Assembly (NCBI GenBank): GCA_037013495.1
Contig: JAZDXN010000029.1
Coordinates: forward strand, 1,438,501-1,502,500
Direction of reading: 5' to 3'
DNA from: Hippophae tibetana
Taxonomy: Eukaryota; Streptophyta; Magnoliopsida; Rosales; Elaeagnaceae
Length of the DNA: 64,000 bases
Position numbers and translations under genes: made by a program. Below the pieces are notes generated by a model. It did no database searches, was not told the DNA's origin, and worked only from the letters and a program-made list of their open reading frames with translations. Shown in pieces: positions 13,401 to 27,400 of the stretch; the stretch's first letter is position 1, and each line of letters starts with the position of its first letter.

Positions 13401-16400
13401 GGGACCTATCAGAATATCGCAAGGCCGTGAAAGAAATCGAGGCCAAGGTAGGCCGGTATATGATCGAAGTAGGGAAACTATACTAAAAAATTCCACTCCG
13501 TCCTAGCCTCTTGTGTATAGCCAAGGAAGGATCTAAAAGATTGATGTTTGAAGCATATGAAGAACATTTTGATTCACACTCTGAAGGTAGAAGGTTGTCA
13601 CAATGGATTATGAGATAGGCTTATTATTGGCCTACCATGCTAGCAAACTGCACCAAATACACTCAAAAATACGATCAATACCAAAGGTTTGCCCCACTGA
13701 TACACACGTCTCTGAATACCATAGTAGGGGTGGTAAGTCCTTGGCCCATCTACAAATGTGGGCTTGACATAGTAAGACCCATGTCCTTAGGTAAGGGACA
13801 AAAGAAGTTTTTGCTTGTGGCCACTGATTACTTTTCAAAATGGATTGAAGTAGAGCCCCTGGGAAGAATACAAAAAGAGGAAGTGATTCAATTCATATAG
13901 AAGTCCATATTTTATCGTTTAAGCATACCTAGGGAATTCGTCATAGATAATGGGAGAATATTCATTAACTGCAACATCAAAGCATTCGCCTTTAAGTACA
14001 ATATTAAGATGTTCCATTCAAGCTATTGAAGAAGATGTTAGAAAGCACAAAGGAAAGATGGGTTGAGGAGTTACCTGGTACGTTATAGGCTGTCAGGACA
14101 AGCCCCCAAGAGAGCACTAACGAGACTCCATTTTCCCTAATCTATGGGACCAAAGCGATTATACCAACCAATGTCACAATACCCACTACAGATCAGTTAT
14201 AACAGAGGAACAAAAAAAGGTGAGAAAAGTAATTGAATTGACCTTATCATAGGAGAAAAGGGATGAAGCTTTAAGAATGATGACCGAACAAAAAAGGAAA
14301 GTATCATATTATTACAACAAAATTGTGCACTTTAAAAAAAATTCATATGTGATTGGGTTCTCAGGAGGGTCTTCCCCAACAAAAAGAAATGGATGGCCAA
14401 TAAAATGGTTGCCACTTGAAAGGGACCTTATCAAATAATTGAAACAACATCAAGAATGGAATATGTAATGAAAAACATTGAAAGAGTTTAGAAGGGAACA
14501 AGCTGGAATGTCAGACACTTAAAGAGATAATACTTTCATATGTGTATTAATTTACCACTTTTTTGTAACATCAATACATATATATCTACGAAATAAACCC
14601 CCTCAACAGATGATCCCTTCCCAAAGTTCTCCCATAATTTTACGTCATGGGTTTATCACCTCGATTAAGAACCAAGTAAAGCACCCAGGCACTTGAAAAA
14701 GGTCACGAGTTGTCCACCTCGATTAGAAACTAGGTCGACACTTTGACATTAAAGGTGGAGATGAGCACCTCGGTCAGGAACCACGTTGAGGAACACTTTC
14801 TCAGCTTGCTTCATATAGAAGCTTACCTAATAAGATTCCCTACGTACAAGGGAAACTATTTCAGCTAAGGCCTTCCTCTCTTGAGATTGAGTTTTCATCA
14901 ACTACTATTTACAATAAGCGAGATCACACTTGCTCTCCTTAAAAGGACCTACCTTGCCCTTGAGTTTAAGCACCTCTACTTTTAGTGCCATAATCTCGCT
15001 TTTAAGCCTGTTATTGTCAGCTTTTAAAGCTTGAACTAAATATCTTTGGGGGCGATCATAATCCATAAAGATCGACCAAAAAAGAGGGAGAAATTAGCGA
15101 AAATCCCTATTGCACTCATTAAGCAAGTACCCTAGATCTCTTTTTATAGAGGATGATGTTGAAAAAATAATAAATAATAAATGAATGTTCCTAAAAATCA
15201 AGTGGGTAGGTCAACATCATAAATACACAATGATTCACACCAAATAACTTTTTCATTAATAAGATTGATATCTCATTCAAAAAAAATTCCAAGTCTAAGC
15301 TCGCGACCACACAATCATAAGTGGCGTCAAGCTCAAAAGAAAAGAATGGTAGAACATAGGAAATTAATGATCTTCTTCCTCGGCCCCTACATAGGTCGCC
15401 TCGGACATATCCGCATTCTCACTAGAACTCGAACCCTCCCCTTCCTCCCCCTCTTGAGAGGGAGAGTGCATGTATGGATGAGTGATCACGATGTTTATAA
15501 TACGATAATAGTAGTCTCCAAGGTCATTCTTCTTAGCCTATGTCTTGGAAGATTCCATGGCAAGCTCGTACCCCCTCTCTATGCTCTACTTGAGCTACCT
15601 TGCCATGGAATCAAGCTCAACCTTTGCCTTCAGAACTCCCTCAATCGTAACCTCAGCTTTATTTCGTGCCACCTCAGCCTTTGACTCGGCTCGCTTTTAG
15701 GCCTCCTCCATCTCGGTAAGATGATTGGCATACTCATTTAGCTCGGTGGTGGCCCTTTTAAACTTTTCCTCTTTATCAATGGCTTCACCTACTTATGCGA
15801 CCTCCCTAGAAGCACAACGTACTTAGGTTGAGAAGACACGTGACTTTTCCTTTCCTGTTCCAACTTAACCTTCAATCAACCCACACTCTTAGTCTTGTTA
15901 AAATAATAAAGCAGTTGCAACTAAAACAAGAAAAGGGCGTGAGTTATGTCTCATGCGCTTCATTAGGAAGCTGGCTTAGGTATTGATTGAGCTGCTCGAG
16001 TGCCAAGCCTCAATATAAGGCTATCCCATCCACGTCAGTGGTAAGATCATTAAAGATGCCCTTCCCCTTCCTCAAATCCCGTAAAGGATGGGCATGCACT
16101 TTGGGAATCTAGTAAGGAAATGGAAATGGAGCACATTCTTGTGACATGGATAGAGGGGTAAAGACATTTATGGGCTTAGGGCTAAGCATGACCTCATCAA
16201 TGACTGCCTTCTTTTTCTTCTTTTGTAAGGACACTGGGCGACCTTTATGATCAGAAGACTTGCCTCTCTTCTTCCTTTTAGAAGAGCTCTGCTCAGGAAC
16301 AAGGGGTGTACCCTTCTTACTCTAAAGGTGAGACAGCAATTACGTGATCATAAACTCCATAGAATCTACAAAACAAAATTAGGGTGAGGTTATTTTCATC

Positions 16401-19400
16401 ACATCATGCTATAAAATAAAATAAAAGGAGGGTGGTGGAGTCTTAGAACTACTTCACCATCATCAGCTACCACTTCAAGTCGTCTCCTAAATTCTATGAA
16501 AGGGGTTTGGCACCTTGGAAGAGCCTAGGATTTACAAACGATCCTAAGATGAGCCTCTACTGCACCATGCCTCATCAGCCCACAAGCAACAAAGCGATGA
16601 GTGTTAAGCAAGCTCCTCCAAGGGGTCTTCTATGAAAGATAGTTTTTGGATATCAGTCAGTCGTTGCTTCATGTTTAGACTCAAGGACGTGAATATGGAA
16701 GCCATATTCCTTAGCACGACCTTAATGTCATTCCAAACGCTCCTTTTCAATCTCGTGTCACTGGTCGGGGACTCTCATCGCCCTAAGACATAAAAAAGTA
16801 TTTCTTCCAATTTTTCTCATTCTCAGGCATAGACATGTTAATACCTCAATCCTACTTCATAGTAATATGTACCATCCTTGGGTCTATGGGGTTATGCTTC
16901 AAGACATACGCCTCTTTAGGTTTATAAAGTACCTATACCCATTAGGCATCAGTTGTCTTGGTGCGAGCTGAGTCCTAACTAAAAATCTCCTAATGATGGG
17001 ATACACGGGGAACCTCAACTCCTATCACAATTTAAAGTTACAGGTGCAAATCATATAAAAATATAGTTTGGTTAAAGGCCATAAAACCACTAATTCACTT
17101 GGAAATCAATGGAAAGATTAATAATAATCTAAAATGATAGCTAATCATATATTGGTATACTATGAGCATCTCTTCTCAACTTAGTGGGCTAGACTATGGA
17201 TTTGACCTATATCGAGTCGATCATACCCTCATTGGTCACCTCTACAAACAACGACAAACTATCAAGAGCACCACATGCCACACTTTTTGACATAGATCAC
17301 ATCAGTGCTTCAAGGCCAGATGATTTTACCAGTAAATTATTTCAGCATTGTTGGGACATAATTAGTATAGACGTAATATGAGTAACTCAAGACTACTTTA
17401 AAATGGTTCAGATGCACCTGGGAATGAATTCAAATTTTTTAATCCTTACACTGAAGTGCATGTGAAAGTTATTGATCAATAAAGACTAATCGCATTAGGA
17501 AACTTTATGTTCAAGCTAATAACAAAGATTATTGTTGGGCATTTAGGAGATATATGTTCTCGTATGTTGTCCCAAAATCAATTTGGGTTCATTCAGGGAA
17601 GAAATATTAGCGATTGTATAATGGGTGCTTCTGAATGGGTAATATTGCTCTCAAAATTGATATCTATAAGGCCTTTGATACCGTGAGCTAGGATTTTATT
17701 TTAAAAGTGATGCAATATTTTGGCTTTGATGATATATTCCTGGATTAGATTCGAGACCTTCTTACTTCCATAAGAATCTTGATACTCGTTAATGGTTCAA
17801 CCAAGGGATATTTCTCTTTGTCTAAAGGTATCCGAGAGGGTGACCCTTTGTCCCTATTATTATTTTGTATTGCTAAAGATTTTCTTAATTAGTACCTTGG
17901 GTTGTTGGTTAATAAAGGGTGTTTCCTTCCAATTTATTCACCTAGAGGCAACCTTGCACCGACCCATTTTTTATATGTGGATGATCTTGCATATTCGTCA
18001 AACCTCTAGGTTTTATTTGAGGCTTTTCATTTGTATAGACAATTTTAAAGTGAGATTATCAATTTGAATAAATCTTTTTATTTACTTTGTTAGAAGGGTA
18101 CTTCAAGACAATAATTTATTACTTCGAGAAATAACTAGAATGCACACAAGGGGCTTATCTATGTCCTACTTAGGTGTCAATCTCCTTCATAGGGTCCTAA
18201 GAAAGTGTGGGTTTCAAGGTTTGGCTAATAAAATACGTTCAAGGATCAAAGCATAGAAAAGACTTACGCTCTCTATAGCAAGTTGTAGATGCTTGATTTT
18301 TATTCTATAATTTATAGTATATTCCTCCACTCATACCAGATTTATAAATAGCCAAATCAGTCTTAGATAGTTAACAACTACCATCCCTAATTTCTTCTAG
18401 TCAGAAAAGATATATAAACTTAAATTGGTTTGGGTTGTTTGGAAGGATTATTGTTTCCCACTAGAGGAATGAGGTCTTAGATTGTGAAACCTCAGTATTT
18501 TAAATGAGGCTATGTTAAGAAAGTTTTTCTGGTGGGTTATCACAAGGAACTCTAACATGCTCCCTTATTTATGTAGACGCTACTTGGATTGGGAGGAAAC
18601 TCCATGGAGCTATTATGCTCACTTTTCCATATGGTTATGCTTACGACCTCATTACTTGGCCCTTTTGACAAAATCTAAATGGTTAGTCATCAAGAACTCT
18701 ACAATTCAGTTTTAGACTAACAATTAGTTGGGCACTCCTCTAATTAAAAGGATGATTAGCCACCTAGTAGATCCCCTAATCCATTCTTTAATGGGAAATT
18801 ACTTATGAGCATATGGATGGAACCTACTAAAGTCTTTTAAGAACTTCTACTTGGATGTTGCTTTGGAGACTGGTACAGACATCAGAGTTTGAACTCGCTC
18901 AACTAAAGGTAGAGTCGCGACCAATGAACAATATGATTCGTTACATGTGGTCAGGGAACTAAAGAGCTAAGGCAAGGCCATACGGGCCTCTTTTATACCA
19001 CCTCACGATCTATTTTACTGTATCGAGCTATTCATAATAAACTTCCCACAGATTGCCAACTTAAGAGGAGAGGAGATGAGAGTCCTTCCTTTCTAGATGC
19101 CCCTTGTATGAGTTAGTAGAGGAAATTATGTTACACCTTTATTTGTGCTGTCAATTTACAAGTACTTTCTCAAATTTTTTATTCTTCTTTTTTGGTAGGT
19201 GACTACGCACATATGTTTCCTTGATCTATCGACAGTCGTAGTGGCAATTGAATTTGGATCATAGCTCAGCAATTTATGGAAAGTATGGGTTGTTTCTGTC
19301 ATGGACAGGCAAAAATGATTGTCATTTTGGGAACAAAAAGACAACTATGAGTTTTTCTTTTCACATAATTCTGATGGTTTATTCGTGAGGTGGGTCTATC

Positions 19401-21350
19401 ATGGTGTAGCTCCATACGAAATATAGTAGATTAATTTCAAGTTCTTAAACGTTTATGCATACTATGTGTCTCACGACGAGCTTCATAGATTGTATAGGTG
19501 ATTAGGAAGGTGTCATCTATAGGATGGATAAAGGTCAATACAAATGATACTGCTTTTAGATTGCCAGGCATGTTTAGGTGTGTGAGTTTTTTTGAATCTC
19601 AAGATCATTTGTTAAGGAATGTTTCTGCATGTAGCTTGGGGTCTCATAAGCTTTGAAGGAAGAACTTACAACGTCCATTCACGCAGTGATGTATGCTCTA
19701 ACATTGGGTCAAAGAAACTTTGGCTAAAGTTAGACTTGTTTTATGTTGTTACTCTTTTTCGAACCGGGTCACTTTTGGTTCCATAAATGTGGTACTCTAG
19801 TTGGGCTAACTGTTTATAAAAAGTTGGTAGCGTCAAATTTCATTGCCCCAGTATTTATAAAGAGGGTAATATCGTAGCTAATAGTATAGCTTGTTGGACC
19901 ATTAGTATTTGTACAGCCACTTGGTGGTAAAGCGCCCAATCTTTACTAGGTCTTTTATTTATTCGGATACTAACAATAAACATATTTATAGGTTTTGTTG
20001 GGACTTGGTTTGTATCTCTTTTTTCTATATATTTAATAATATTTATAATTGAGATATTAAATGAAGAGAGTACTAAAGAGGTGTCCATCTCATTAGAATA
20101 TTCTAATTCATCTATTGAAGTCTCTCGAAGTAACTCTTCATAAAACCTAATTGTTAATTCTCACATTAGTCAGAGACTCTGTTTCAGTGTACTTATAATT
20201 CATTGGCAACCATTTGTCTTTGATAGCTCTTTTGGAAGAAATTAAGTCATGGATATCTACATGGTATCAGAGTTGGTTTACTAGCTTCCCATGGACGCCC
20301 AAGAGCCTAGCAATGCGATCACCCTTAGGGCATAACTTCACCCCTCAAGTACCGACCAAGACTACCAGTCGATGTGGAGGGGGGTTGTTAAGTCTCACAT
20401 CGACTAAGGACTCTACTTCTACTACACTTATAAATCAGTAATAATCCTTCCTCTTTGAGAACTCTTTTGAAAAGAAATAAACAATAAATTTCTACACTAA
20501 TTAATAGATAATTAGATTACGATGGGGTGTTATATATATATATATACTTATATTATAACCATTAGTTTATAATGGCTTAATCTTTTATAAAAAAATCACA
20601 AATATGTACATAATAGTATTAAATTAATATTTATAAAAATATTTTAAAAACTAACTCTTAATATAATTTTAAATTTTAAAGATATATGTAAAAAGAGAAT
20701 GAAAATTTATTTACTAATAAAGTTGTAACTAAGCCTTTAATCATCAATGTTAATAATTAAACCGAAATGACTTGGCTTTGATGGAGAATCTAATTTTACG
20801 CACCGTTTGAGTTCGGTAGCTAAGTCCAGAGGAAATATTTGGTCATGTTCTCCCCATATTATTAAGACTTCCTATAGAAAAAAAAAAAAAATAAGTAAAG
20901 AACATTAACATATAGTATAACCATAAATATAAGACAAAAAAAAATAATAATAAATAAGTAGAGAACATTAACATATAGTATAGCCATAAATATAAGACAT
21001 TAACATAATAGAGAGAGAAAAAAACAGAACCATTTTTAAATAGTAGAAAAACTAAAGCAGAAACCATTTTTAAATAGCAGAAAAAATAAAACCTGTTCAA
21101 GAGGAGAAAGAGTTGCTTTGTCGTCCCTTCCAAGAGTCAATCCTTTTAGCAGTTCCATCTTCTCTCTCCTATTTTCTGTGTACTGTTTCTGTATTTATAA
21201 TATGAAATCAAAATCATTATCTAACCGTACTTTTATTCATCACTTATATATTATAAATAACAACGGCAAATTTTTTTATTTAAATACATTTTTTACGAGC
21301 TCAACATATACACATGTTACTAAAATTATATGACATCATTTACCATTCAT

Positions 21351-21401
<51 letters not shown>

Positions 21402-24400
21402 TACGGGGCTTTTTTTTATTATACAATTTATGTCAGAGATTTTTTTTTATCCACAATAGAAATTAGAGAGATATTTTGGATAATATATTAATTGCTGTTT
21501 CCTTTACTCATAATCATATATACATGTGTATTTCGATGAATTCTAAACCTAAAAAGTAGTTATTATAATTCATTTAATTTCAATGACACCTTTGATTACA
21601 AGTATAATGAAACACCTAACAAGTAACAACAAATAAAAGTAATTATAGGTACAACTACCCGGCCAAAATGTCCATTTATCTTGGCTAGTCAACTAACCCA
21701 AAAATTGGACTTGAATGAAATTAAATAAAAAAAAACCAAACAAATTGAAAGCATGCATGGGGTCCATAATCTTGCCAACTCTTCCGTAAGCATTAACCAG
21801 ACTTCAATGCTTTTCTAGGAGTCTTGGTGAAATAAATGTCGTGCAATATTGTATTTAGATCACCATAATACAAATTAGATACGCAAATTGATATGTTCTA
21901 CTAACATAAATATTAATATCAAGTAAATTTTAATAAAATTATTTATTATTTTTGTGGGTGTTCATTCTTCATTCTTTTATTTATTCAAAGAGTTAAAAGT
22001 CCTAACTTAAGGTGTAACGTAAGGTGCTTAGCACAGTTAGTTTTAAAAAAGACATTATAAAAAATATATATAATTATAACAATATCATTATAAAAAAACA
22101 CACTTATAAGGTATTATTTATATTTTTTTTCCTTATTTTAAAAATATATATGCATATTAACTTTTGAATAATAACAAAAATATCATATTTAAAATTAATA
22201 ACTATAAAAATAATACCCCTCATGTTACACTCATATATTTTTATTATTAAAAAAAATTTAATCTATCATTTTACATTAAGTGTCATCTAATTGAATGTTA
22301 TTCGAATTGAATTACAATCACTTAAACTCGTTAAATATTAAAAATCATTTAATTAAAACTCATTGATGATATTTTTATTATTATAAGCTTTATTGATATT
22401 ATTTTATGTAATTTTTTTAATTTATTTTTATTTTAAAAAAAAATAAATATATCATTTTTCAACTCAAATAATTTAAAAGTAAGGTAAATGGTCAAAATTG
22501 TTCATTTGATTAAGTTTTAGATGTCACTTGTTCTTTATTTTTAACTAGTATCATTTAGCCGAATTGATTATAAATTTTTTTATCATTTATCATTTTGAAT
22601 GTTAACAATGTACTAATTAAAGAAAAACTATAATATTTTTTATTATTTAATAGTTTTCATAAGTTACATTCATAAATAAGAGAGGAATAATAAATGATTT
22701 ATCAACTTTTCTAAGCTTCAAAAATGATAAGAAAGAAATAAGTAAAAAATTGAGTGAGTTGTGTTAGAAAGAAAAGACATTAAATGATTAAACTATCTCT
22801 TTAATGAATATTACTTGAAGTATAAAGAATATATTTCAGGTTATCCTTCTATGACATTTTTTACATAACCAAAAGAGCCAAGTGAAACTTTTTACCATCA
22901 AAAGAACATATCGACCATAAACTCATAATCAAAAAGACTAAAATAGCAACACATTGTTAAAAATATTCCAAATTTAACTCAATTAATATTAAATTTAAAT
23001 TAACTAATTTGAATTAAACCTAAGCAAATTAGACCTAACTCATCTTACACTCTAGTACTAACTAACCAATTCACTAAGAGCTCATCATAGTCCCTCCCGA
23101 CCTATTTAAAATGTGATTAATTATTTGGTCTGCTTTTAAGCTTCACTTTCAATGAACTTTTCAACATTTTATTTTCTTTTTCATAAAAAACCTTAAATGT
23201 AAACAATGGTGCATAAAAAAAAAGAATAATTTTATATTCTCACCGATGTGTATACTTTTATTGGTTTTCACAAATAGAAATATGATAGATCAGTGTCAAC
23301 ATCTTATTAGGAAATTCATTCCATTTTTATGTCTGTAATAATATTCTATATAAACTGAAAGGAGTATTTTATACAATTAGGAAATTCATTCCATTTTTAT
23401 GTCTGTAATAATATTCTATATAAACTGAAAGGAGTATTTTATACAATTGTTTGTATACATATATAAATCAGAATCTATAATCTATTCTCGTTGAACTTGA
23501 AGCTAAATGTGCAGATGTAACTATTGTTTTTTGTGATAACATCAACACCTAACACCTTACCAAGAATCCAATCTTTCTTACTCAAACAAAGCATGTTAAG
23601 ATTTATTTTTGTCTTGAGAAAGCACGTTTCTTACGTGCTTTCTTAGTCAAACGAAACGTGATTTCTCAAGACCAACTAGATAATGTTTTAACAAAAGCCT
23701 TGGCAACTAACATGTTTCATGAGTTGAGTAGTAAACTCTTGGTCAATGGATGACTAGAGTTTAAATGAGGAAATAAGTATTTCATTCAATTGTTTGTATA
23801 TGTATAGACGTATGGTATACTTAGTTTGCTATTCTTTCTATCATTAGCTATGAGCTCATACATATGTATAGCTACGAGTGTTGAAGATTGCTATAAAACT
23901 CATTAATTTAATGAACAAAACAAAGAGCAATTTAAGGAATCATTAATTTAAGGAGTAATTTAAGGAGTGAATTTTCTTATAAATAGATGTGTAATTGTAA
24001 TGAATTAATCAATCAAATGTTCATTCCAATTGAGAGAAATGTTTTTGTGAGAGAAAATTGAGAGTAATTTTCTTAGGTGTAATTGGGTTGTGGGTTATGA
24101 GTTGTGACTGTTGTAAACACCTTATGTAATTTCTCCTCTTTCAGTAAAAAGATCTACACTAGGTCCGGAGACATAAGCAAGATTGGCCGAATTCTGTTAT
24201 CAATTTTGTGTGTTATTTTTCTATTCTTGTTTTCTCATAAATCTGGCTTATCGGGAATTTGGGTAATTTTTCAACAACTGGAATTAGAGCTTTTGGTGGT
24301 GATTTCTATCAATTTCCTACAAGATTACTATTCACGTGAATAGTAAAATTTGTCGACGATATTTGTTCATTGACAGATGTGTTCTAATACACAAGGGTTT

Positions 24401-27400
24401 GCAAAAATAGTCAGAAACAATCCGGAGAAGTCAGAATTGAGTGGGAGTAATGGCCACAGATGAAGGGAGGGTGAAACTCGAGAAATTTGATGGCACAGAT
24501 TTCGGGTTTTGGAAAATGCAGATAGAGGATTATCTGCATCAAAGAAATCTATATCAACCTCTCTCAGGGAAGAAGCTAGAGGCCATGAAGGAAGAAGATT
24601 GAAATCTTTTAGACAGACAAGCCTTCAGAGTTATTCGATTGACATTATCCCGCAATGTTGTTTTTAACGTAGCAAAGGAAAAGATCACAATCGGTCTTAT
24701 GGTAGCTCTCTCCAATATGTATGAGAAGTCATCGCCCTCAAACAAAGTGTATTTGATGAGGCATTTGTTCAACTTGTGGATGATAGAAGGCGCATCGATA
24801 GCTCAACATCTCAATGAACTCAACACAGTCACAACCCAGTTGAGTTCAATTGAAATTGAATTCGATGAAGAAGTACGAGCATTGATACTTTTGTCTTCTC
24901 TACCAGAAAGTTGGAATGCTACTGTCACGACTGTGAGTAGCTCGTCAAGAAGCAATAAGTTAAAATTTGACGATGTTCGTGATCTGGTTCTCAGTGAAGA
25001 GATCTGACGTAAAGAGTCGGGTGAATCGTCAACCTCTTCAGTTTTACATACAGAGTCAAGAGGAAAAGATTCAACCAGAGGGAATGGACATGGCAAAAAA
25101 GACTACCAAGGTAGATCAAAGGACATGAGGTCCAAATCCAGGAATCCTAATAATTCCCATAGCTCGAAGACTATCGAGTGTTGGAATTGTAGGAGAACCA
25201 GGCACTACAAAAATCAGTGCAAAAGTGCATCGAAGAACAAACAAGTGAAGGCAAAGGCAAATGTTACTTCCACCTCATGAGGAGATGGAGGAGATGATGC
25301 ATTGATATGCTCTTTGGAGAGCAATGAAGAATCTTGGGTGTTATACTCTAAAGCATCGTTCCATGTTACTTCACAGAAAGAATTCTTCGAGAAATATGTC
25401 CCTAGAAACCTGGGAAATGTATATCTTGGTGATGATCAACCATGTGCTATTATTGGCAAAGGTGTAGTGAAGATTAAGTTGAACGGGTTTGTTTGGGAAC
25501 TGAAGGATGTTAGGCATATTCCAAACCTAAGAAAGAACTTAATCTCAGTAGGGCAATTGACTAGTGAAGGCTACACTACGATCTTACATGGTGATGATTG
25601 GAAGATTTCAAAAGGTGCAATGATGGTTGCTCGAGGTAAGAAGAGTGACACTCTTTACATGACAATAGGGGCACGTTATTCAATCGTAGTTGCAGCAGGC
25701 AATGAAACACCAAATCTGTGGCACCAGAGACTAGGCCACATGAGTGAGAAAGGGATGGAGATTATGCACTCAAAGGGAAAACTTTCAAGCCTACAGTCTG
25801 CAGAGATAGACATGTGCGAAGATTGCATACTTGGAAAGAAAAAGAAAGTCAGCTTTTAGACAAGTGGTAGAACCCCAAAGAAGGAAATGATAGAGCTTAT
25901 CCACTCTAATGTTTGGGGACCGACAACCGTCTCATCCATTGGTGGGAAACACTATTTCATGACTTTCATCGATGATCACTCTCGGAAGGTATAGGTTTAC
26001 TTTCTAAAGCATAAGTCTAATGTATTTGAGGCTTTCAGAAGATGGAAAGCTATGGTGGAAAATGAGACAGGTTTGAAAATCAAAAAGCTCATAACCGATA
26101 ATGGTGGTGAATATGAAGACACCGAAGCATTCGTATACAGTCAGGTCTACCGAAGCAGTTATGGGCTGAAGCAATCAACACGATAGGTTACTTGATCAAT
26201 CGAGGCCCATCTGTTCCATTGGAGCACAAAATACCAAATGAGGTATGGAGCAGAAAAAGGTGAAACTATCATCTAAAAGTTTTCAACTGTGTAGCATTTG
26301 TGTATATTAGTGATCAAGGCAGGAATAAGCTTGATCCCAAATCTAAGAAATGAACCTTTATCGGCTATGGTGAGGATGAACTTGGCTACCGTATTTGGGA
26401 TGACGAAAACAAGAAAGTGATCCGTAGTAGAGATGTGATTTTCAATGAAAAAGTGATGTATAAGGACATGCATAAAACAAACACCAACAACTCAAAGCAG
26501 AATGAGTCAATATTTGTAGATGCAAATGATGTCCCATATAGTTCCGTGAAGGAACCAATTGTAGCAAGTCCTCAGCCAGAAGAACTCGTTAGACATAGCA
26601 GTGTGCAACAGTCCGACACACCACAACCTTCTAATACAACTCCTGTATTGAGGTCTTTTCGACCTCATATGCCTAACAAGAGATACATGAACAATATGTT
26701 GTTGACTGATAAAGGAGAGCATGAATGCTATGATGAAACTTGTCAGACTCGAGATGCCAGCAAGTAAGAGCTTGCCATGAAATTGAAGTTTTGCTCAAAT
26801 TCAGTTGGTCTGCTAGAGTAACAAGACTAGAAAAACTGCTACACTAATCGAGGTGTGAAGATAGATTGAAATCAGTCTTCAAGTGAGAGATTGTTATAAA
26901 GCTCCTTAATTTAAGGAGAAAATTAAGGAGCAAAACATAGAGCAAAACATAGAGCAAAACAAGGAGCTTAATTCAAGGAGAAATTCAAGGAACCATTAAT
27001 TTAAGAAGTAATTCAAGGAGTGAATTTTCATATAAATAGATGTGTAATTGTAATGAATTAATAAACATGTTCATTCCAATATAGAGGAAAGATTTTGTGA
27101 GAGAAAATTGAGAGTAATTTTCTTGGGTGTAATTGGATCGTGGGTTATGAGTTGTGAGTATTGTAAACACCTTGTGTAATTTCTCTCATTTCAGTAAAAA
27201 GATCTGCAACAAGTCCGGAGACATAAGCAAGATTGGTCGAACTCCGTTATCAAATTTCTGTGTTATTTTTCTATTTTTGTTTTCTCATAAATCCGACTTA
27301 TCAAAAATTTGCGTAATTTCCCAAAAACGAGTGGTCTCAATGGTTTCACTAATTATATATATATTTCATACTGTGGTAATGGGAAGTGATTTGATCATTA

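Larger units (their letters stand above)
12596..17050 (+). mobile_element. Tat-lineage Ty3/gypsy relic with antisense extra gene
   Basis: Plus-strand RNase H and integrase remnants (12600-14530) are followed by a region with repeated 'cacctcg' phrases around 14660-14800. A minus-strand coding relic then lies at 15270-17050. An antisense gene between integrase and 3' LTR is a known habit of plant Tat elements. Gag, protease and reverse transcriptase are missing on the left, where the chromovirus LTR abuts. No LTR pair was found. Confidence 0.65.
20152..20496 (+). mobile_element. Complete TRIM retrotransposon, 345 bp
   Basis: Two short LTRs of 110 and 111 bp (20152-20261, 20386-20496) both begin TGTTAA and end TCTACA. 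They flank a 124-bp internal region with a perfect TGGTATCAGAG primer site at 20262 and a purine tract, GATGTGGAGGGGGG, just before the right LTR. The element is bounded by an identical 5-bp duplication, CTAAT, at 20147-20151 and 20497-20501. It has no coding capacity. I see no 5S-like segment, so it is unlikely to be Cassandra. Confidence 0.9.
7410..20803 (-). other. Hydrolase intron 3, 13,394 bp
   Basis: Donor GTGCGT and acceptor GTCCAG flank this intron. It contains a minus-strand chromovirus relic (7640-12595), a plus-strand Tat relic (12596-17050), a plus-strand LINE (17190-20050) and a TRIM (20152-20496). The remaining pieces are short AT-rich spacers. It is far longer than a usual plant intron. 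Confidence 0.8.
23889..27326 (+). mobile_element. Ty1/copia element lacking reverse transcriptase
   Basis: Paired LTRs (23889-24276, 26892-27326), a primer-site remnant (24279-24290) and a purine tract before the 3' LTR define the element. It sits antisense inside hydrolase intron 1. The gene region carries gag, protease and integrase text, but reverse transcriptase and most of RNase H are deleted, so the element is non-autonomous. I could not find a matching 5-bp target duplication (flanks AAGAT and ACGAG). Confidence 0.88.

Noticed and set aside
20152..20496. Identification of the TRIM as Cassandra
   Set aside because: The LTRs lack the 5S-rRNA-like promoter segment that defines Cassandra.
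20843..21133. Minus-strand 96-codon ORF rich in Phe, Leu and Tyr over hydrolase exons 2 and 3
   Set aside because: It reads through intron 2 in a frame other than the hydrolase's in exon 3. The hydrophobic text comes from T-rich intron repeats, so it is not a membrane protein.
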